This document shows positions 1 to 10,835 of a stretch of DNA of 64,000 nucleotides, piece by piece. The notes under the pieces are model-generated. The model did no database searches. It was not told the origin of the DNA and was given only the letters and a program-made list of their open reading frames with translations. A program made the position numbers and the translations under genes. Numbering within the stretch: position 1 is the stretch's first letter; each line of letters opens with the position of its first letter. Source of the DNA: Apiotrichum sp. Y4204 (Eukaryota > Basidiomycota > Tremellomycetes > Trichosporonales > Trichosporonaceae); NCBI GenBank assembly GCA_025531455.1, contig JAMYHL010000061.1:1-64000 (forward strand), written 5' to 3'.

Positions 1-489
1 CCGTCTTCGCACACGGACCATGGGGCGTCTTCCTTCGCACCCACGCCCTGCACAGCCACCACATCCCACATCCCACATCCCACACGCAGCATACAACCAC
101 TGCGCCCTCGTCTTTTTACGAATACGACCGATCCATGCCATCATCAATCAAGCATCTGCAACCTCGCATCCCGACCGTGGCGGATCAAGTCGCTAGACAG
201 AATACACACGATCTTCGATGCGTAACCACCTACCATCAACCATCAACGATCCCGGCCACGTCGGATCCACCATTCACGATCCCGGCCACTACGGATCAAA
301 AGGACAACACGATAAACGCAACATCGAACAATACAGCCGTATTGTTCCACTGGCGACAAACGCCGCCGATCAGCACGGCTTTTTCCCTGAAACTTCCATT
401 AGGGTTTTTTACGCCTATGCTTCCCTCTACTTCATACGACTACACTATCCCTTAAACGCTGGGGACCACCGTTTTACGCCAGGGGGTAC
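1..489. other. gene-free left edge
   Basis: No convincing gene is visible. The open frames here are short, have no recognisable domain and no good start context. The stretch includes short CATCCCACATCCCACA-type and CCATCAACGATCCCGGCCAC-type direct repeats (about 60-110 and 230-290). It may be the flank of the LTR-like block that follows. Confidence 0.4.
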
Positions 490-1048
490 TGTCACGGTTC
501 TATCGCACCGTAACCGGATACGCAACATCCGCGACAATAACCGTCGCGCAAGACACATAGGGTTACATAACGCGCGTCTACTTAACCCATCACGTGATCC
601 ATAATCACGCGTCTGACGCGCGTCGACTTAATCCGTCACGTGTCCCCTAAAACACGTGTGTAACATGCGCCGGCTTTATCCGACATGTGGCCTCCAATCA
701 CGTGATCACGCCGAACTCCGCATCCACGGTCCTCCATCCGTCATCTCTCGACGACGTCGTAATACAACGACCGCTCGCCGCGCCTGTGTAACATAGGCGA
801 AAGACGTCGCCACCGTCGGCGGAATACGCCGCTCGCTTCAATCGACAAAGCGGAAGCTCCGATAATAAAGGCGGTGTTACTAGCGACAGGCGTGCCGACG
901 CCGAGGAATGCGGCTATCGCCGCCTCGGTCTAATGACCGGCTCACCACCGGCGACGACTAGAGAAGACGACGCCTTGAGTACTAGTCGCTAAGCTATATA
1001 AGTAGAGGCGGAACAAGACGACAAGAATCAATGTCTTGTTCTCGCTCA
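490..1048 (+). mobile_element. possible degenerate LTR (retroelement remnant)
   Basis: The block begins TGTCACGG and ends CTCGCTCA, so it has the TG...CA ends of an LTR. It carries a TATA-like CTATATAAGTAG near 993-1004 close to its right end, as LTR promoters do. Directly after it (1051 onward) lies sequence that reads as the reverse complement of a tRNA 3' half, which could be a primer-binding site. Inside, three degenerate copies of a roughly 50-nt unit containing CACGTG or CATGTG are visible between about 571 and 715. No gag or pol frame can be recognised downstream, so this would be a solo or badly decayed element. The call rests on structure only. Confidence 0.3.
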
Positions 1049-1050
1049 TA

Positions 1051-1140
1051 TGCACCTTAAGCGGGATTCGAACCCTCGACACCTGCGTCTTACACCGAAA
1101 CCCTCCTATCATATTAGAACCTCCACTTCTAGCACGTGAT
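1051..1140 (-). other. tRNA-like sequence with perfect box B
   Basis: On the minus strand the segment contains GGTTCGAATCCC (about 1063-1074), a perfect pol III box B / T-arm, and continues CGCTTAAGGTGCA like a tRNA 3' end. A matching acceptor 5' strand and a clean cloverleaf cannot be folded: the T-stem has one mismatch and no ACCTTAA partner is present. It is therefore a tRNA pseudogene, a tRNA-derived repeat, or the extended primer-binding site of the neighbouring LTR-like block, rather than a working tRNA gene. Confidence 0.4.
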
Positions 1141-2030
1141 ACGACTACGCGGTGTAGTTTGGGTTTAGCCATACTTTGTAGTCTTACATGTATATAGTGG
1201 AATATTGTCGTCATGTGGTTATCACGTGAGGTTTCAGAGTTGAGTGGTAAGATTCATGACAGTGGGGGTACCACATACTCATATGGTATGGAGCAAGAAG
1301 GCCATTGTGGGCAGTAGGACTCTTGGGTTGAGAGGAGGAAGAAGTGGAGTTGTTGCACAAGGAGTGTTGCTTCATAGCAGGCTTAATGTTGGCTGCCTTG
1401 AGGGTGGAGTAGGCTGCATTGATTGTGTTGACATGCTTGGGGGTGTGCATGTGGCTGGCAATGATCCAGTGCATAGGTTCATTGTTGTTGATGGTCTCGG
1501 GGGATGGGGCATGAGCACAGGCTGGTTGGTGAGGTGGATGACATGGGTGGATGGTTGTCCCATGAGCCAGCAGTGTGCAGCATGTCGAAGGCAGAGGGGG
1601 TTGATAGTTTTCATGATGTCCGAGCTCCTCGGTCTCGCATTCTGGACAAATTGGGTCTGAAAATCCCAAATGGTGGTAGGATTGTATGTAACTTCTGTTA
1701 GGGGACAGCTATGCATGCATACTCACTTGGCTCTGGTACATGCATGTATCTGTGTCTCCTCCTCGCTTTTTTGGGCTCCTCTGGGCATTGCATGGTGGTG
1801 GATGCTTGAGATTCGTGACCTGGGGTCAGTTTTGGTCAGTGGTAAGCATGCCTATGTGGAGGGGTGGTGTGCTGGGTGGTGGAAAAAATGGTGGATGCAT
1901 GCGCATGCATTTTTGGCTGGCTCCGAGCATAAAAAGTGGCATGCATGCATCTCTGATTTCTCTTTCATACATATCACCTTAAAACTACTTTGTGACCCCT
2001 GGAAAGCACGGTGCTGCCGGGTTGCTTGGT
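1141..2030. other. gene-poor GCATGC-rich stretch
   Basis: No supported gene. The plus strand is strongly G/T-biased (many GGTTGG, GTGGATG words), and the 1650-1960 part is dotted with GCATGC/TGCATGCA palindromes. The overlapping frames on both strands look like composition artefacts. Confidence 0.4.
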
Positions 2031-2039
2031 TGGTTTTGT

Positions 2040-2782
2040 CGTGCTCGCATTTTCACTTCTTCTCGCATCTCTCTCTGTCTCGCATTTTTCATCCATCCAC
2101 TCACTCACTCACTCCACTCACTTCTTACTTTTCTCGCCGTTTCGCTCGACGGTCTCGCTCGCGCGGTCGGTTTCGCGTGCGCCGTCGTTTTCGCTCGCGC
2201 CGTTTTTCTCACGGTCGGTTTGGATTCTATCGCGCACCCCTCGACCTCGCGCTACCGCCGTACTCGAACGCTCCGTCGCGCTCGATCCCTAGTTTTCATC
2301 ACTCCTACACCCTCCCCCAGCCCTCCTCCTGCCTACACTCGGGCCAACAGCCACATCAGGTTTGAGGAGTGATCAAGTGGGAGTGTTGTACGATGATCCC
2401 TCCGCGGTCGCTCGTACCGTCGCTCGTACCGCCGCACCCTTCGTACCGTCGCACCCTGCGCCGTCCCTTGCGCCACCGTCTATAAGCTGTAAGTACCGCC
2501 GTCGTCGTAGTTTACTTTATGCATCATACTACTCGCGACAACGACAGATGTTGCCGAGTCAGTGGTAGGGTATCTCTCTGCTTTTCATTTCACTCTCTCT
2601 CTCTCACTCTCGCATTTTTCTCATTCATCCACTCACTACTCACTTCCCACTCGCCGTCGCCGTCGCTTTCGCGCTCGACTCGATCTCGCACGCACTCGCA
2701 CTCGCGCACGTTTGCGACTTGTCGCGCACGTTTGCGACTTGTAGTCGCGCTACCGCGGTACTCGAACACGCTCGATCCCTAG
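2040..2782. repeat. diverged direct repeat of about 500-bp period
   Basis: Two related segments, about 2040-2292 and 2575-2782, share in the same order a CT-rich CTCGCATTTTTC...CATCCACTCACT block, a CGCTTTCGCTCG-rich block, a CGCGCTACCGC(C/G)GTACTCGAAC block, and the terminal word CGCTCGATCCCTAG. The second copy contains an internal 20-bp tandem duplication (about 2703-2742). A tract of CTCACTCACT microsatellite lies at about 2098-2118. No coding role is evident. Confidence 0.6.
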
Positions 2783-2879
2783 CCTTGTTCTCGATGCCCG
2801 CGGCAGTCTCCCTTGTCCGTTTTGAGTGCCCGCGGCAGCGTCCGTCGTCTGTCTCGAAGCCCGCGGCTCAAAGTGTCGT

Positions 2880-3038
2880 GCGCCCTCTAGTCCGCACTTT
2901 GCCGTCTAGTGCGCCGTCGGTTGCGCCGTCCAGTGCGCCGTCTGGTTCGCCGTCTCGTCGGCTGTGCCGTCGGTGGATGCGTCGGTGAAAGCGTCGGTGA
3001 AAGCGTCGGTGAATGCGTCGATAAAAACGACGATGAAT
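2880..3038. repeat. short tandem repeats (GCGCCGTC words and 12-mers)
   Basis: From about 2895 to 2975 the words GCGCCGTC and TTCGCCGTC recur at short spacing. At 2979-3038 there are five head-to-tail 12-mers, the first two identical (GCGTCGGTGAAA) and the rest progressively diverged. An open frame crosses them, but it has no recognisable domain. Confidence 0.7.
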
Positions 3039-3877
3039 GATTGTACGGTGTTAAAAGCGGCGCCACCGTACAGTGGTGTCTTGCAGCGTCACACGGTGGT
3101 TCCGTCACTGCCTTGTAACATTGCGGCAGTACTGTACAGTAGACGAGCTGAATCATCGACGGACCATGTCCTGCTACTGCAAGGGACCACATCTCGCTCG
3201 CTCATCCTCATCTGGGACCGGCAATTATTTGCCCTGGCAACTCACATCGGCACTTACAGAGCCGTGAGGGTAGATTCTTGCCTTTTGAGCCATGCATGTC
3301 TCGATGTTCTCGTTCTCCAATAAATGCCAAGCATCGACAGCCGTGATGGTCTGCGAGTTTGATGCACTAACTTCTGAGGCTCATCACAGGCGGAAAACAT
3401 CTGAGATCCATCGTCTCTTTCCGACCAGCAGACTTGAGTACCCGGCTCCGGGCCTTGCTAGCGGCATCGTCAATCGACCTTCCCAAGCGACAGACCGTTT
3501 TTTGTAGCCCACCTTCGCCACATTAACATCTAACAAGACAATCACATTGACAATGGACCCAAGCGGCACCGATGGTTTCTGACATATTGGATGCAGCTTC
3601 GGCCATCGGGCTGTCACGGATTGGTGATGGGAGACCCTTTTGGTTGGTTTCTATGTGCCTCGGAAGTCATGTGAATAGCGAAATCAGGAGCTTTAACTCG
3701 AGAAGGCGCGGTTCGCGATGCCGTCTGTCTCACAGATGCGACTCCTGAACCACCGTTCTTCTCCGGACGGCGCTGCCTTATGTATGCAAGCGTTATACTC
3801 AAGACAGAATAATAGACTGCATTAACAGGGCAACATAGTATCGAAGCCATTCGCGGCAGGACAGGGAGGCTGAGGGC
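3039..3877. other. no gene recognised
   Basis: Small open frames exist on both strands (for example minus 3614-3850), but none has a domain, signal peptide or splice structure that can be supported. It is 3' to the lectin-like gene that ends at 3878. Confidence 0.35.
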
Positions 3878-4305
3878 CTAATCCGCCGAGAGCCAACAAG
3901 GACCGCCGTTGAAGCTGGACGCTACGGGCAAGTGTTTCGTGATGGCCTCCTGGTCCTCATTATGCCCATCCTCACAGGGAGCCAGTTTAATTTGCTTTCG
4001 GCCGCGCTCGTTCGGCTCCCCGAACACAGTTATGCAGCGGTCGGGGTACTCTTGGCTGCGAATGCGATTGCCGACGCGCTGAAAGATCTGGTTCTTACCC
4101 CCATGACACTCCCACCTGCGGTCAGCGAAGGAGGAGACAAGACAAGACCTCACGTGTGCAGCCAATCGGGGTTGGGAGCATCAATGCACCAGTGGGTGCC
4201 GAAAACGATGCCGCCTGGGGAATCCACGTCGATCGGAGAAGCAGGAGCCGGAACACCTAGGACGTTGGTCAGGCCAGTACAGGTGACGAGAAGCGAAAGA
4301 AGCAT
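3878..4305 (-). CDS. small secreted ricin-B-type lectin-like protein
   Basis: Two exons, 4305-4154 and 4115-3878, join across a 38-nt GT-AG intron with a CTGAC branch motif to give 129 residues. Residues 1 to about 20 form a signal peptide (MLLSLLVTCTG... ending near VPAPA). The mature part carries CIDAPN, then LHTWECHGGKNQIFQ and DRCITVFG. This is the C-x-D ... QxW-like spacing of ricin-type beta-trefoil repeats, with F in place of the final W. Only about two of the usual three sub-repeats are present, so it may be a shortened or decayed trefoil. A carbohydrate-binding secreted role is inferred from the fold. A second, more canonical lectin gene lies at 9252-9785, with a cell-wall hydrolase between them. 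Confidence 0.65.
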
Positions 4306-5660
4306 ATTGTGGATGTGCTGCAGCGATGTTGATGCGGGTTAAACCGTTCAGTCTCACCTGTGCCCCAAGTATATATATTATTGGGTTCCAACGATACACT
4401 CTCAAAAGCGCAAAAGCCCTGTCCATTCAAGAATGCGATGGGCCTGCCGCCGATCCGTAGACTAGATCACCGTGTCTAGCCTGACGACGGATGCTCAGAC
4501 TCTGCACATGGTGATACAGACGCGTTCCCGCTATGTGATGTTCCCCTATGTTCTCTTATTCTGCTTCATGTGTTCTAGATTATCCTATTTGGTCAGGGCT
4601 CATAGCTCAAAAGCGCGTTGACATGGCGACAAAACTATAATGGATGTGACGCAGTAGGCACCCGAAGTCCCAGCGCAACATCTCTCAGATTTCCGACCGG
4701 TGTAAATGGATGACAGACCCGGCAGATCACCTGCATGACGTTCAAAGGCATTATAAGCTTTTACAGTTATAGGGAACCCCGAACACAATGTTATATGACA
4801 CATTGATATATGGTGGGATTTGCGCAACGCGTTGCCTTGGCTTGGCTTTGAAAAACCCCCGGGGAGGGATGTGCCTCGCCATGATATCCTGCCCTTCTGC
4901 CCACCATTACGTCGGTGTTTCAAGCTGTCTTCACTCCGTGCGCCTTATCTAAGCAATGCCAACAATAAACCCTAACAAGAAGGTCCCTCACCGCCTGATG
5001 TCCGTCGATTACCTTGGGGAAGCAGTGCACCACCTAACATCGTCAGCGCGAGGAGGCACCTGCGACCGGCACGGCGGCGCGCCGATCGACTGGGAACACG
5101 CGGCACAGGATCACTTGAGAGACCAGACGTCGTCACGAGGCTATCTAGCGGTCGTTTCCGGATGATTGTCCAGTCATGAACGCTGCATTGGCTAAGAACC
5201 AACCCCACGGTGACAGAACCCTCGACGACGCTTTCCAGGCAGATTGTTATTCGCCACATAGCCGGATATCCTTCTGTCCGTATCTCTCCCTTCCCGTCCC
5301 CACCAGCAGTGACGTCACGCGTCACTATGCAGGCTTGCAGGCTTTTCGGAACTACGGATATCCATCGCGATCCATCGGAATATCTTGCGCATCGCATCCA
5401 TCGATCCGCTCAACCTTTCTCTCAACCATACATCAAGACACCCATTGGAAACAGCGGAAGACAGCACTGCCGATTCTTTTAATAGCTGCACTCAAGCATT
5501 CCGGCGGGCCCACAGACGCGCCTGAAACACTAAACGCACAGTTGCTGTTGACAAAGATACACGAAACAACACTCGTAACAGATGGTGCGCCATCCCACTA
5601 CGTCGGAACAGCTGTGGGTTTGCGAACTCTCCGCCGAATCGCTATTGCGGAGCTGCATTC
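4306..5660. other. long spacer without a supported gene
   Basis: The spacer lies upstream of the lectin-like gene on one side and the NlpC/P60 gene on the other. Frames such as plus 5176-5691 and minus 4972-5397 lack domains, splice structure and codon bias. One isolated copy of the word CATTCCGGCGG is at 5497-5507, repeated twice more in the next feature. Confidence 0.4.
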
Positions 5661-5665
5661 ATCAC

Positions 5666-5795
5666 CCAACGGAAGACATTCCGGCGGATAGACTCCAGCT
5701 TGCTTCACATGCGACGCGGTAATGGTCCACCAACCGGAAGACATTCCGGCGGATGGACGCGAGCTTGCTCCACATGCGACGCGGTCAACCATTGC
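5666..5795 (+). repeat. 65-bp tandem duplication upstream of NlpC/P60 gene
   Basis: Two head-to-tail copies of a 65-bp unit (GGAAGACATTCCGGCGGAT ... CACATGCGACGCGGT) begin at about 5671 and 5736 with few mismatches. Each contains CATTCCGGCGG (5677-5687 and 5742-5752). The same word occurs once more at 5497. CGG/CCG half-sites like these are typical targets of fungal Zn2Cys6 regulators, so a regulatory role is plausible. That role is inferred. Confidence 0.75.
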
Positions 5796-5891
5796 CGCGT
5801 CGTTCTGAGCACTGCTGCTTCGCGCGTCCTCTGTGCATCTTTGATGGGCCCGGGCCGGCATGTTACAGCAGCAATTGCCTCTCTGGAAAGG

Positions 5892-5897
5892 TATAAA
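5892..5897 (+). promoter_or_regulatory. TATA box of NlpC/P60 gene
   Basis: TATAAA lies 88 nt before the start codon at 5980, just downstream of the 65-bp tandem duplication. The spacing fits a regulated, TATA-containing fungal promoter. Confidence 0.6.
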
Positions 5898-5979
5898 GGG
5901 CTGAGTTGCGGGGGATAAGTCGTCCTCATTCTTTCCAAGACAAATACGACAAGACCACAAGCAACAGAATCACAGCACT

Positions 5980-6729
5980 ATGAAGTTCGGCAGTCTCGCA
6001 GTCGCGGCCCTCACGCTTGTCTCGAGCGCCTCGGCGTACCTCGTAACGGGCGACAACCTCAACTGTCGCTCTAAGCCGGGAACCAGCCACCCCGTAATGA
6101 AAGTGTACAAGAAGGGGCAGGACATCAAAATTACGTGCCAGACGAGGGGCCCCGTCATCGACAACAACAACATCTGGGACAAGACCAGCGACGGCTGCTT
6201 CGTTACCGACCGCTACGTCAAAACCGGCAGCAACAACATGATTATGAAGGACTGCAACCCACCTGCTCCTCCGCCCAAGGGCAAGTCTGCGTACCAGGGC
6301 CCGATCACGCGCCAGGAGATCCTCGACCGCGGTTACTTCTGGGTCAACAAGCACGTTCCGTACTCCATGTCGCGTACAACCGGAGACCCCCAGGGAAGGC
6401 CTTACCGCACCGATTGCTCTGGCTTTGTCTCGATGGCGTTCCACTCTCAAGCGGAAGGCCGCAGCACCGTTACGCTTTCACAGATCGGTAAACGCATTCA
6501 GTGGAACGAGCTCAAACCCGGAGACATGGTCGGCACGATCGGTCCGGGCACTGGTGGCGCGGCGGGTCACGTCACACTCTTCCTCTCGTGGGCAGACAAG
6601 GCGCACACCAGGTACAACACGCTCGAGTGCCGCGGCGGTGCCGGCTGCGTCAAATATGCGCGCAACAAGGGATGGGGCGTCGGTGGATTCACTGCCCAGC
6701 CCTGGCGCTACACCAAGGTCGTCGACTAA
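5980..6729 (+). CDS. secreted SH3-like + NlpC/P60 peptidoglycan hydrolase
   Basis: Intronless, 249 residues. Residues 1-19 are a signal peptide (MKFGSLAVAALTLVSSASA). Residues 20-90 form a small Cys-containing bacterial-SH3-like region (GDNLNCRSKPGTSHPV). A proline-rich linker (PPAPPPKGK) follows. The C-terminal half is an NlpC/P60 papain-like domain with the catalytic Cys146 in RTDCSGFVSMAF and His197 in GHVTLF. NlpC/P60 enzymes cut peptidoglycan stem peptides, a substrate fungi lack. The protein is therefore probably secreted to act on bacterial walls, and the gene is a likely ancient acquisition from bacteria (inference). Its GC content resembles its surroundings, so any transfer is not recent. 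A TATA box and duplicated motif lie upstream. Confidence 0.88.
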   Translation: MKFGSLAVAALTLVSSASAYLVTGDNLNCRSKPGTSHPVMKVYKKGQDIKITCQTRGPVIDNNNIWDKTSDGCFVTDRYVKTGSNNMIMKDCNPPAPPPKGKSAYQGPITRQEILDRGYFWVNKHVPYSMSRTTGDPQGRPYRTDCSGFVSMAFHSQAEGRSTVTLSQIGKRIQWNELKPGDMVGTIGPGTGGAAGHVTLFLSWADKAHTRYNTLECRGGAGCVKYARNKGWGVGGFTAQPWRYTKVVD

Positions 6730-9251
6730 GCGAGCGACAGCAGGGTTACTGGCTGAGCCAGTGCCAGATCGTGAACACTGCGTCAAGTGCTGTAGGATGA
6801 AGAGATGATGTTAGTTAAACCAATCAAACTAGTTTGTAAGCGATGAATACATGAAGTTGCGGGAGCACCGAGGGAAGCGGGAAGACTGGCTCCGATGGTT
6901 TTGATGGGCTTGTATTTCGACCTGGCCATCCCATCGCAATTATCTGATACAGTGGACTGTCAACGCCATTCCAGTGGATAAGGCAAATGAACAGTCGTCG
7001 CCATGAAATCAGAAGAGTCGCGTGTGTACAGTACATATAGAACAGCGCACTGGCAACGGACCGACAGGGACTCACTCACCTGCACGCTATCCGCGTACCT
7101 TGAATGCGATGGAGGGGTGTGACAACACCCTCCAGCGTGTGTTCTGGTCGTGTGGCGCGTCGCCCGATTGACGAGGGCGCATGTCGACCACATCCTGCTT
7201 GTTCATGCGCGGATGTGGTGTGCAGAGCAGTTCACCGAACTTGGGCTGCGATGAAGGATCTCACCGTAGCGCCGACTGCAGTGAAACCGCACATATGCAC
7301 CGGACATGAGAACCTCCAGCTATGGTGCTGGTCAAGCGGTAGCACTATTAGGGCTGAGCGGTACACTGCACCCTCCCTCTGCCCGGGCATGACTGCCGGT
7401 CATGGTCTGCATAGCCTGTCACTTAACAAGACAGTTTTGCCTAAGTGGCGGGCGACGCCGGCGCTAAGGCTGGTACCCAACGAGCCGGTCCTTCCAGCCT
7501 TGTTGAAGCGATGCGTAGCCGGATTATCGCACCGCTTGTTCAAACGGCGATCTAAGCCAAACCCGCATTTATAACCTTGTCGTCGTTCGAACGGTGTACC
7601 GGCGAAGGTGCAAAAGGCACCGCGGCGCTGAGCTGTGCCGAAAGTGTGCCACTTTTACAGACAGCTGTTCTATTTCAAGCCTCTGACGCGTTCGCGGAAT
7701 GAGGCTGGTACGGCTGACTCACATGCTTCATTAATGACATGACATGAGCTACGCTTCAGCCTGCGCAGCTGTGTGCACATGTTCGTGGAATGCGACACGC
7801 GTAGATGAGACAAGCGTGCCATAGTGGGACGGGCGGTGAGAACCAAAACTAGCCTCGTTTCACATGCCAGCGGCACACGTCGCCCTTTCTCCAGTACGCG
7901 GAAACGCGACCTATACGCCCCAACACATTCCCATGTCGTGGGCTCACAGGTTGAAAGGCCATGAAAGAGGACTCAGAGCTCGGTGCCGGCGAGTGACCTG
8001 GGATAGTGCAAGTCATGGGCTGTGTGTTCGGGGCTGATTCGGTCGGAGGCTGAGCAAGGACCTCAAGTGCATCCAGTGGACAAACAGAATGTTGAACTGA
8101 GTCGGCGATCAGAATCTTTGAGCGACCTACGGAGATCAATGCAACAGTAGATACAACTTTAGTTACCCTCCGACACGAGTCCCAGGCTGGCAACACCAAG
8201 AGTGGCCGCGTAGGCTGCGTAATCGGCCAAGCCCAGGCTGGATGAACCTCGGAGCGTTTGGAGATGCATCAGGGAGATCCCAATCGTGCTATCTACTCCA
8301 GCTCTCAGTGCTGGAATTCGCGTCTGTGGAATCACGCCTTATCAAAGCGATGCTCAACTGGAATTGCGGAGCTCTGAGCGGAACACCGATTGCGGATCTG
8401 TGATCGGCGTGTGCCTCTCTCCGAGATCTCTACGGGTACCGAGATACTGCCGGGCCGGGTTTGCCGCTGTCATGTACTGGCTGATCCAGATTGCCTGATT
8501 GTTGACCTCCGCATTTTTGACAGAGAAATCTGGGTTTGTGGCCGGTGTCAAGACCCTTGTTGTCAGGCCCGGTACTGTTTTGCGACACAACAAGGTCGGA
8601 CACCGACGTAGACGCAGTACGGCGGCTTGCATCGCAGATCCTGGCAGAGGCACGGTCGCAAGGGCGGATCAAAGATTACTGATCGTAAGAATGGTGACAG
8701 CCGCCAGACAACCCGACGAGCGCGTCGCGATCCTTATTGCTTGCATTGCTTGTGCACCCTCGGATATACCGGGGTCCATGAGCTCAGCCTCTTCCTTCGC
8801 CATGTCGCGCCGCTCACCGGTCCGTCCATTGTTCGGATGGTTCCCACACTCGGCACAGCAGAGTGTGTATGTCTCCTTCGGCGAACTATCAAGACCTCGG
8901 CGATGACGAGGTCGGTCGGGAAACTTCTACATTCTCGCCCGGAACGCCCCGACCGCTTGGCGAAACGTTTAGCGGTGACATGCGCGTTGACATCGCCACC
9001 TCGGACTTCAGCCACAGACTGCCGCAATGGCCAGTAAGTTGGTTCTTCGAACGAAGTCGATCATCATGCTCCTGCATGAATATCCTGCGACAACTACAGC
9101 TACCATTGATGCTCAAAGTCTGCATCTCTGCCTTCAGAAAGAGATAAAAGGCGACCGTCTGCCCCCGAAAAACAGCTCCTCATCACATCCTCTATCGCTT
9201 CAACTCCCTATACTCAGTACTACACCAACCAGTTCCAATAATCCAGCCAAC
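6730..9251. other. 2.5-kb spacer without a supported gene
   Basis: No domain, signal peptide or consistent exon chain could be read on either strand. Frames on the minus strand at 8354-8653 and 8734-9027 and on the plus strand at 8499-8906 look protein-like in places. They are overlapping and unrecognised, and could be remains of a decayed gene. A TATA-like AGATAAAAGG at about 9143 belongs to the following lectin gene. Confidence 0.4.
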
Positions 9252-9785
9252 ATGCTCGCCATCACTGCCCTCCTCGCTTCGCTCGCCGTCGTTACCGCCT
9301 CGCCTCTTGCGGCTCGCGACATTCAGAATGGGCGCATCCACCCCTCTGTGAACCTCCACAAGTGCATCGACATTCCTGGTAACAACCAGTACGACGGTGC
9401 CACGATCCAGCTGTGAGTCGGTGTGGAGGCGAGGGTCCTTGCTCCCCGCTCCACTTCCTCCGCCATGCTCTTAACGCTGACCTCCAGGTACGACTGCAAC
9501 GGCACCCCGGCCCAGTCCTGGGACGTCTCTGCCAACCAGATCAAGCTCACCAACACCAACTTCTGCCTCTCGGCCGGCGGTGGCCCCACCTCTGGCACAC
9601 GCCTCTTCATCTCCGCGTGCGGCGGCCCCGGTCAGAACTGGGTGCAGAACGGCGACGGCTTCCAGCTCGAGGGAAGCGACCTCTGTGTCGACCTCAACAA
9701 CGACAACACCGACAACGGCAACTTTATCCAGGCCTGGTCGTGCGGCGACCAGGAGGCCCAGAACTGGGTCGTCAGCGGCCAGTAA
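9252..9785 (+). CDS. secreted ricin-B-type beta-trefoil lectin
   Basis: Exons 9252-9412 and 9488-9785 with a 75-nt intron (GTGAGT...CAG) give 152 residues. Residues 1-16 are a signal peptide (MLAITALLASLAVVTA). The rest is a single beta-trefoil: HKCIDIPGN ... IQLYDCNGTPAQSWDV, then NFCLSAGG ... LFISACGGPGQNWVQ, then DLCVDLNN ... IQAWSCGDQEAQNWVV. That is three repeats, each with the C-x-D/S opening and a closing QxW. These domains bind galactose or GalNAc-type sugars in the family. Here the protein consists of the lectin domain alone, so extracellular glycan binding is the likely job. The intron falls between the first C-x-D and its QxW. Confidence 0.9.
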
Positions 9786-10835
9786 GCTTGTAGTGAGAGT
9801 GAGAGTGAATGAATACGGCCGCACTGCCGCGGTCACTGTTCTCTCAATGTTCTCGAGGTTGCTGCTTTGTGCAGAGATGCGTCCGAGTGGAAATGGTAGA
9901 AAGATCAACCGGGGCGATCGTGATTGTACTCCCGTTCCCATTCCCCTTCCCCTTGGGGATCCAGGGGGATCGGCGGTTCAAGGAGGCAAGCAGTCAGCAA
10001 TCAGCGATCAGGGACCGCGCGGGAGGATCAGAGTAACAGGACGCACTGGGGCGCACAGATCGCACACGTGACACTGCATTCCACGATTGAACCCTTGGGA
10101 CTTGCGGCTTCCGAGTTCTGGAAATCCTGATGATCGTGACATTTCCCGTTTCCATTCCAGGGTACCCAACTTCGTAATGGAATGCGGATCGTCTGATCAT
10201 CTGTTCAAGCTGTGTTCACTACTTACTACTTACTACTCCTACGATCCTCCGCACTGCATGTACATGTGTGTACACGGGACACGGACCAGCCTGCAATGAT
10301 CACTGGGGCGTTTGTCGAGACTCTGGCATTCCATGCAACGGGGGGTTTGTTTCTTTCCTTCTTTTCGTCGACGTCGGCGATGTCTGCTGTAATGATTGAC
10401 TGACTGTGTAAGCCACGCGACAACGACGGCGAGTTCAGTCACCGTCCGACACGCAGGTTCAGATGTTGGTAAGTGTCTGCCATTTTGAGTCGGGGATGCA
10501 AAGGGCAATGTTACTGTAAGGAAACGAGGCCCCAAGATGCTTGCATGACTAGCTGGCAACGCGCTTCGTGACTTCTACAACGTCAACGATGCAAACATGC
10601 AAAACCCACATCAATGTCAAATAACACGTTAGGCACCTTCCAAGTGCCAGCGATGACCATTGCCTAATCATACGTCTGCGGGGGCTGCACGTCAGCGACG
10701 GAAAACAATATGGCAAGGGACCATTCAAGTGCCATTGAGATGATTATTGTCTCATCCGACACCTCCTCGGGCTGCCCGTCAGAATCGTGGTCTGATCCGT
10801 CATCCGCCGAGACATCAGGTCAGGAACGAAAGACA
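9786..10835. other. spacer, no gene seen
   Basis: This is the convergent 3' region between the lectin gene (plus) and the DUF4246 gene (minus). Only short, unconvincing frames are present. A CCCATTCCCCTTCCCCTT-type pyrimidine tract is at about 9930-9955. Confidence 0.4.

Noticed and set aside
1055..1145. Functional tRNA gene on the minus strand
   Set aside because: Box B is perfect, but no acceptor-stem partner, no clean anticodon arm and one T-stem mismatch; kept only as tRNA-like.
1211..1716. Two overlapping minus-strand frames of 114-152 residues with Cys/His residues, possible zinc-knuckle protein
   Set aside because: The Cys/His content follows from a G/T-biased strand, the frames overlap, and no retroelement motif could be aligned.
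8354..9037. Possible pseudogene in overlapping frames on both strands
   Set aside because: Some stretches look protein-like but no family, splice sites or continuous frame could be supported.
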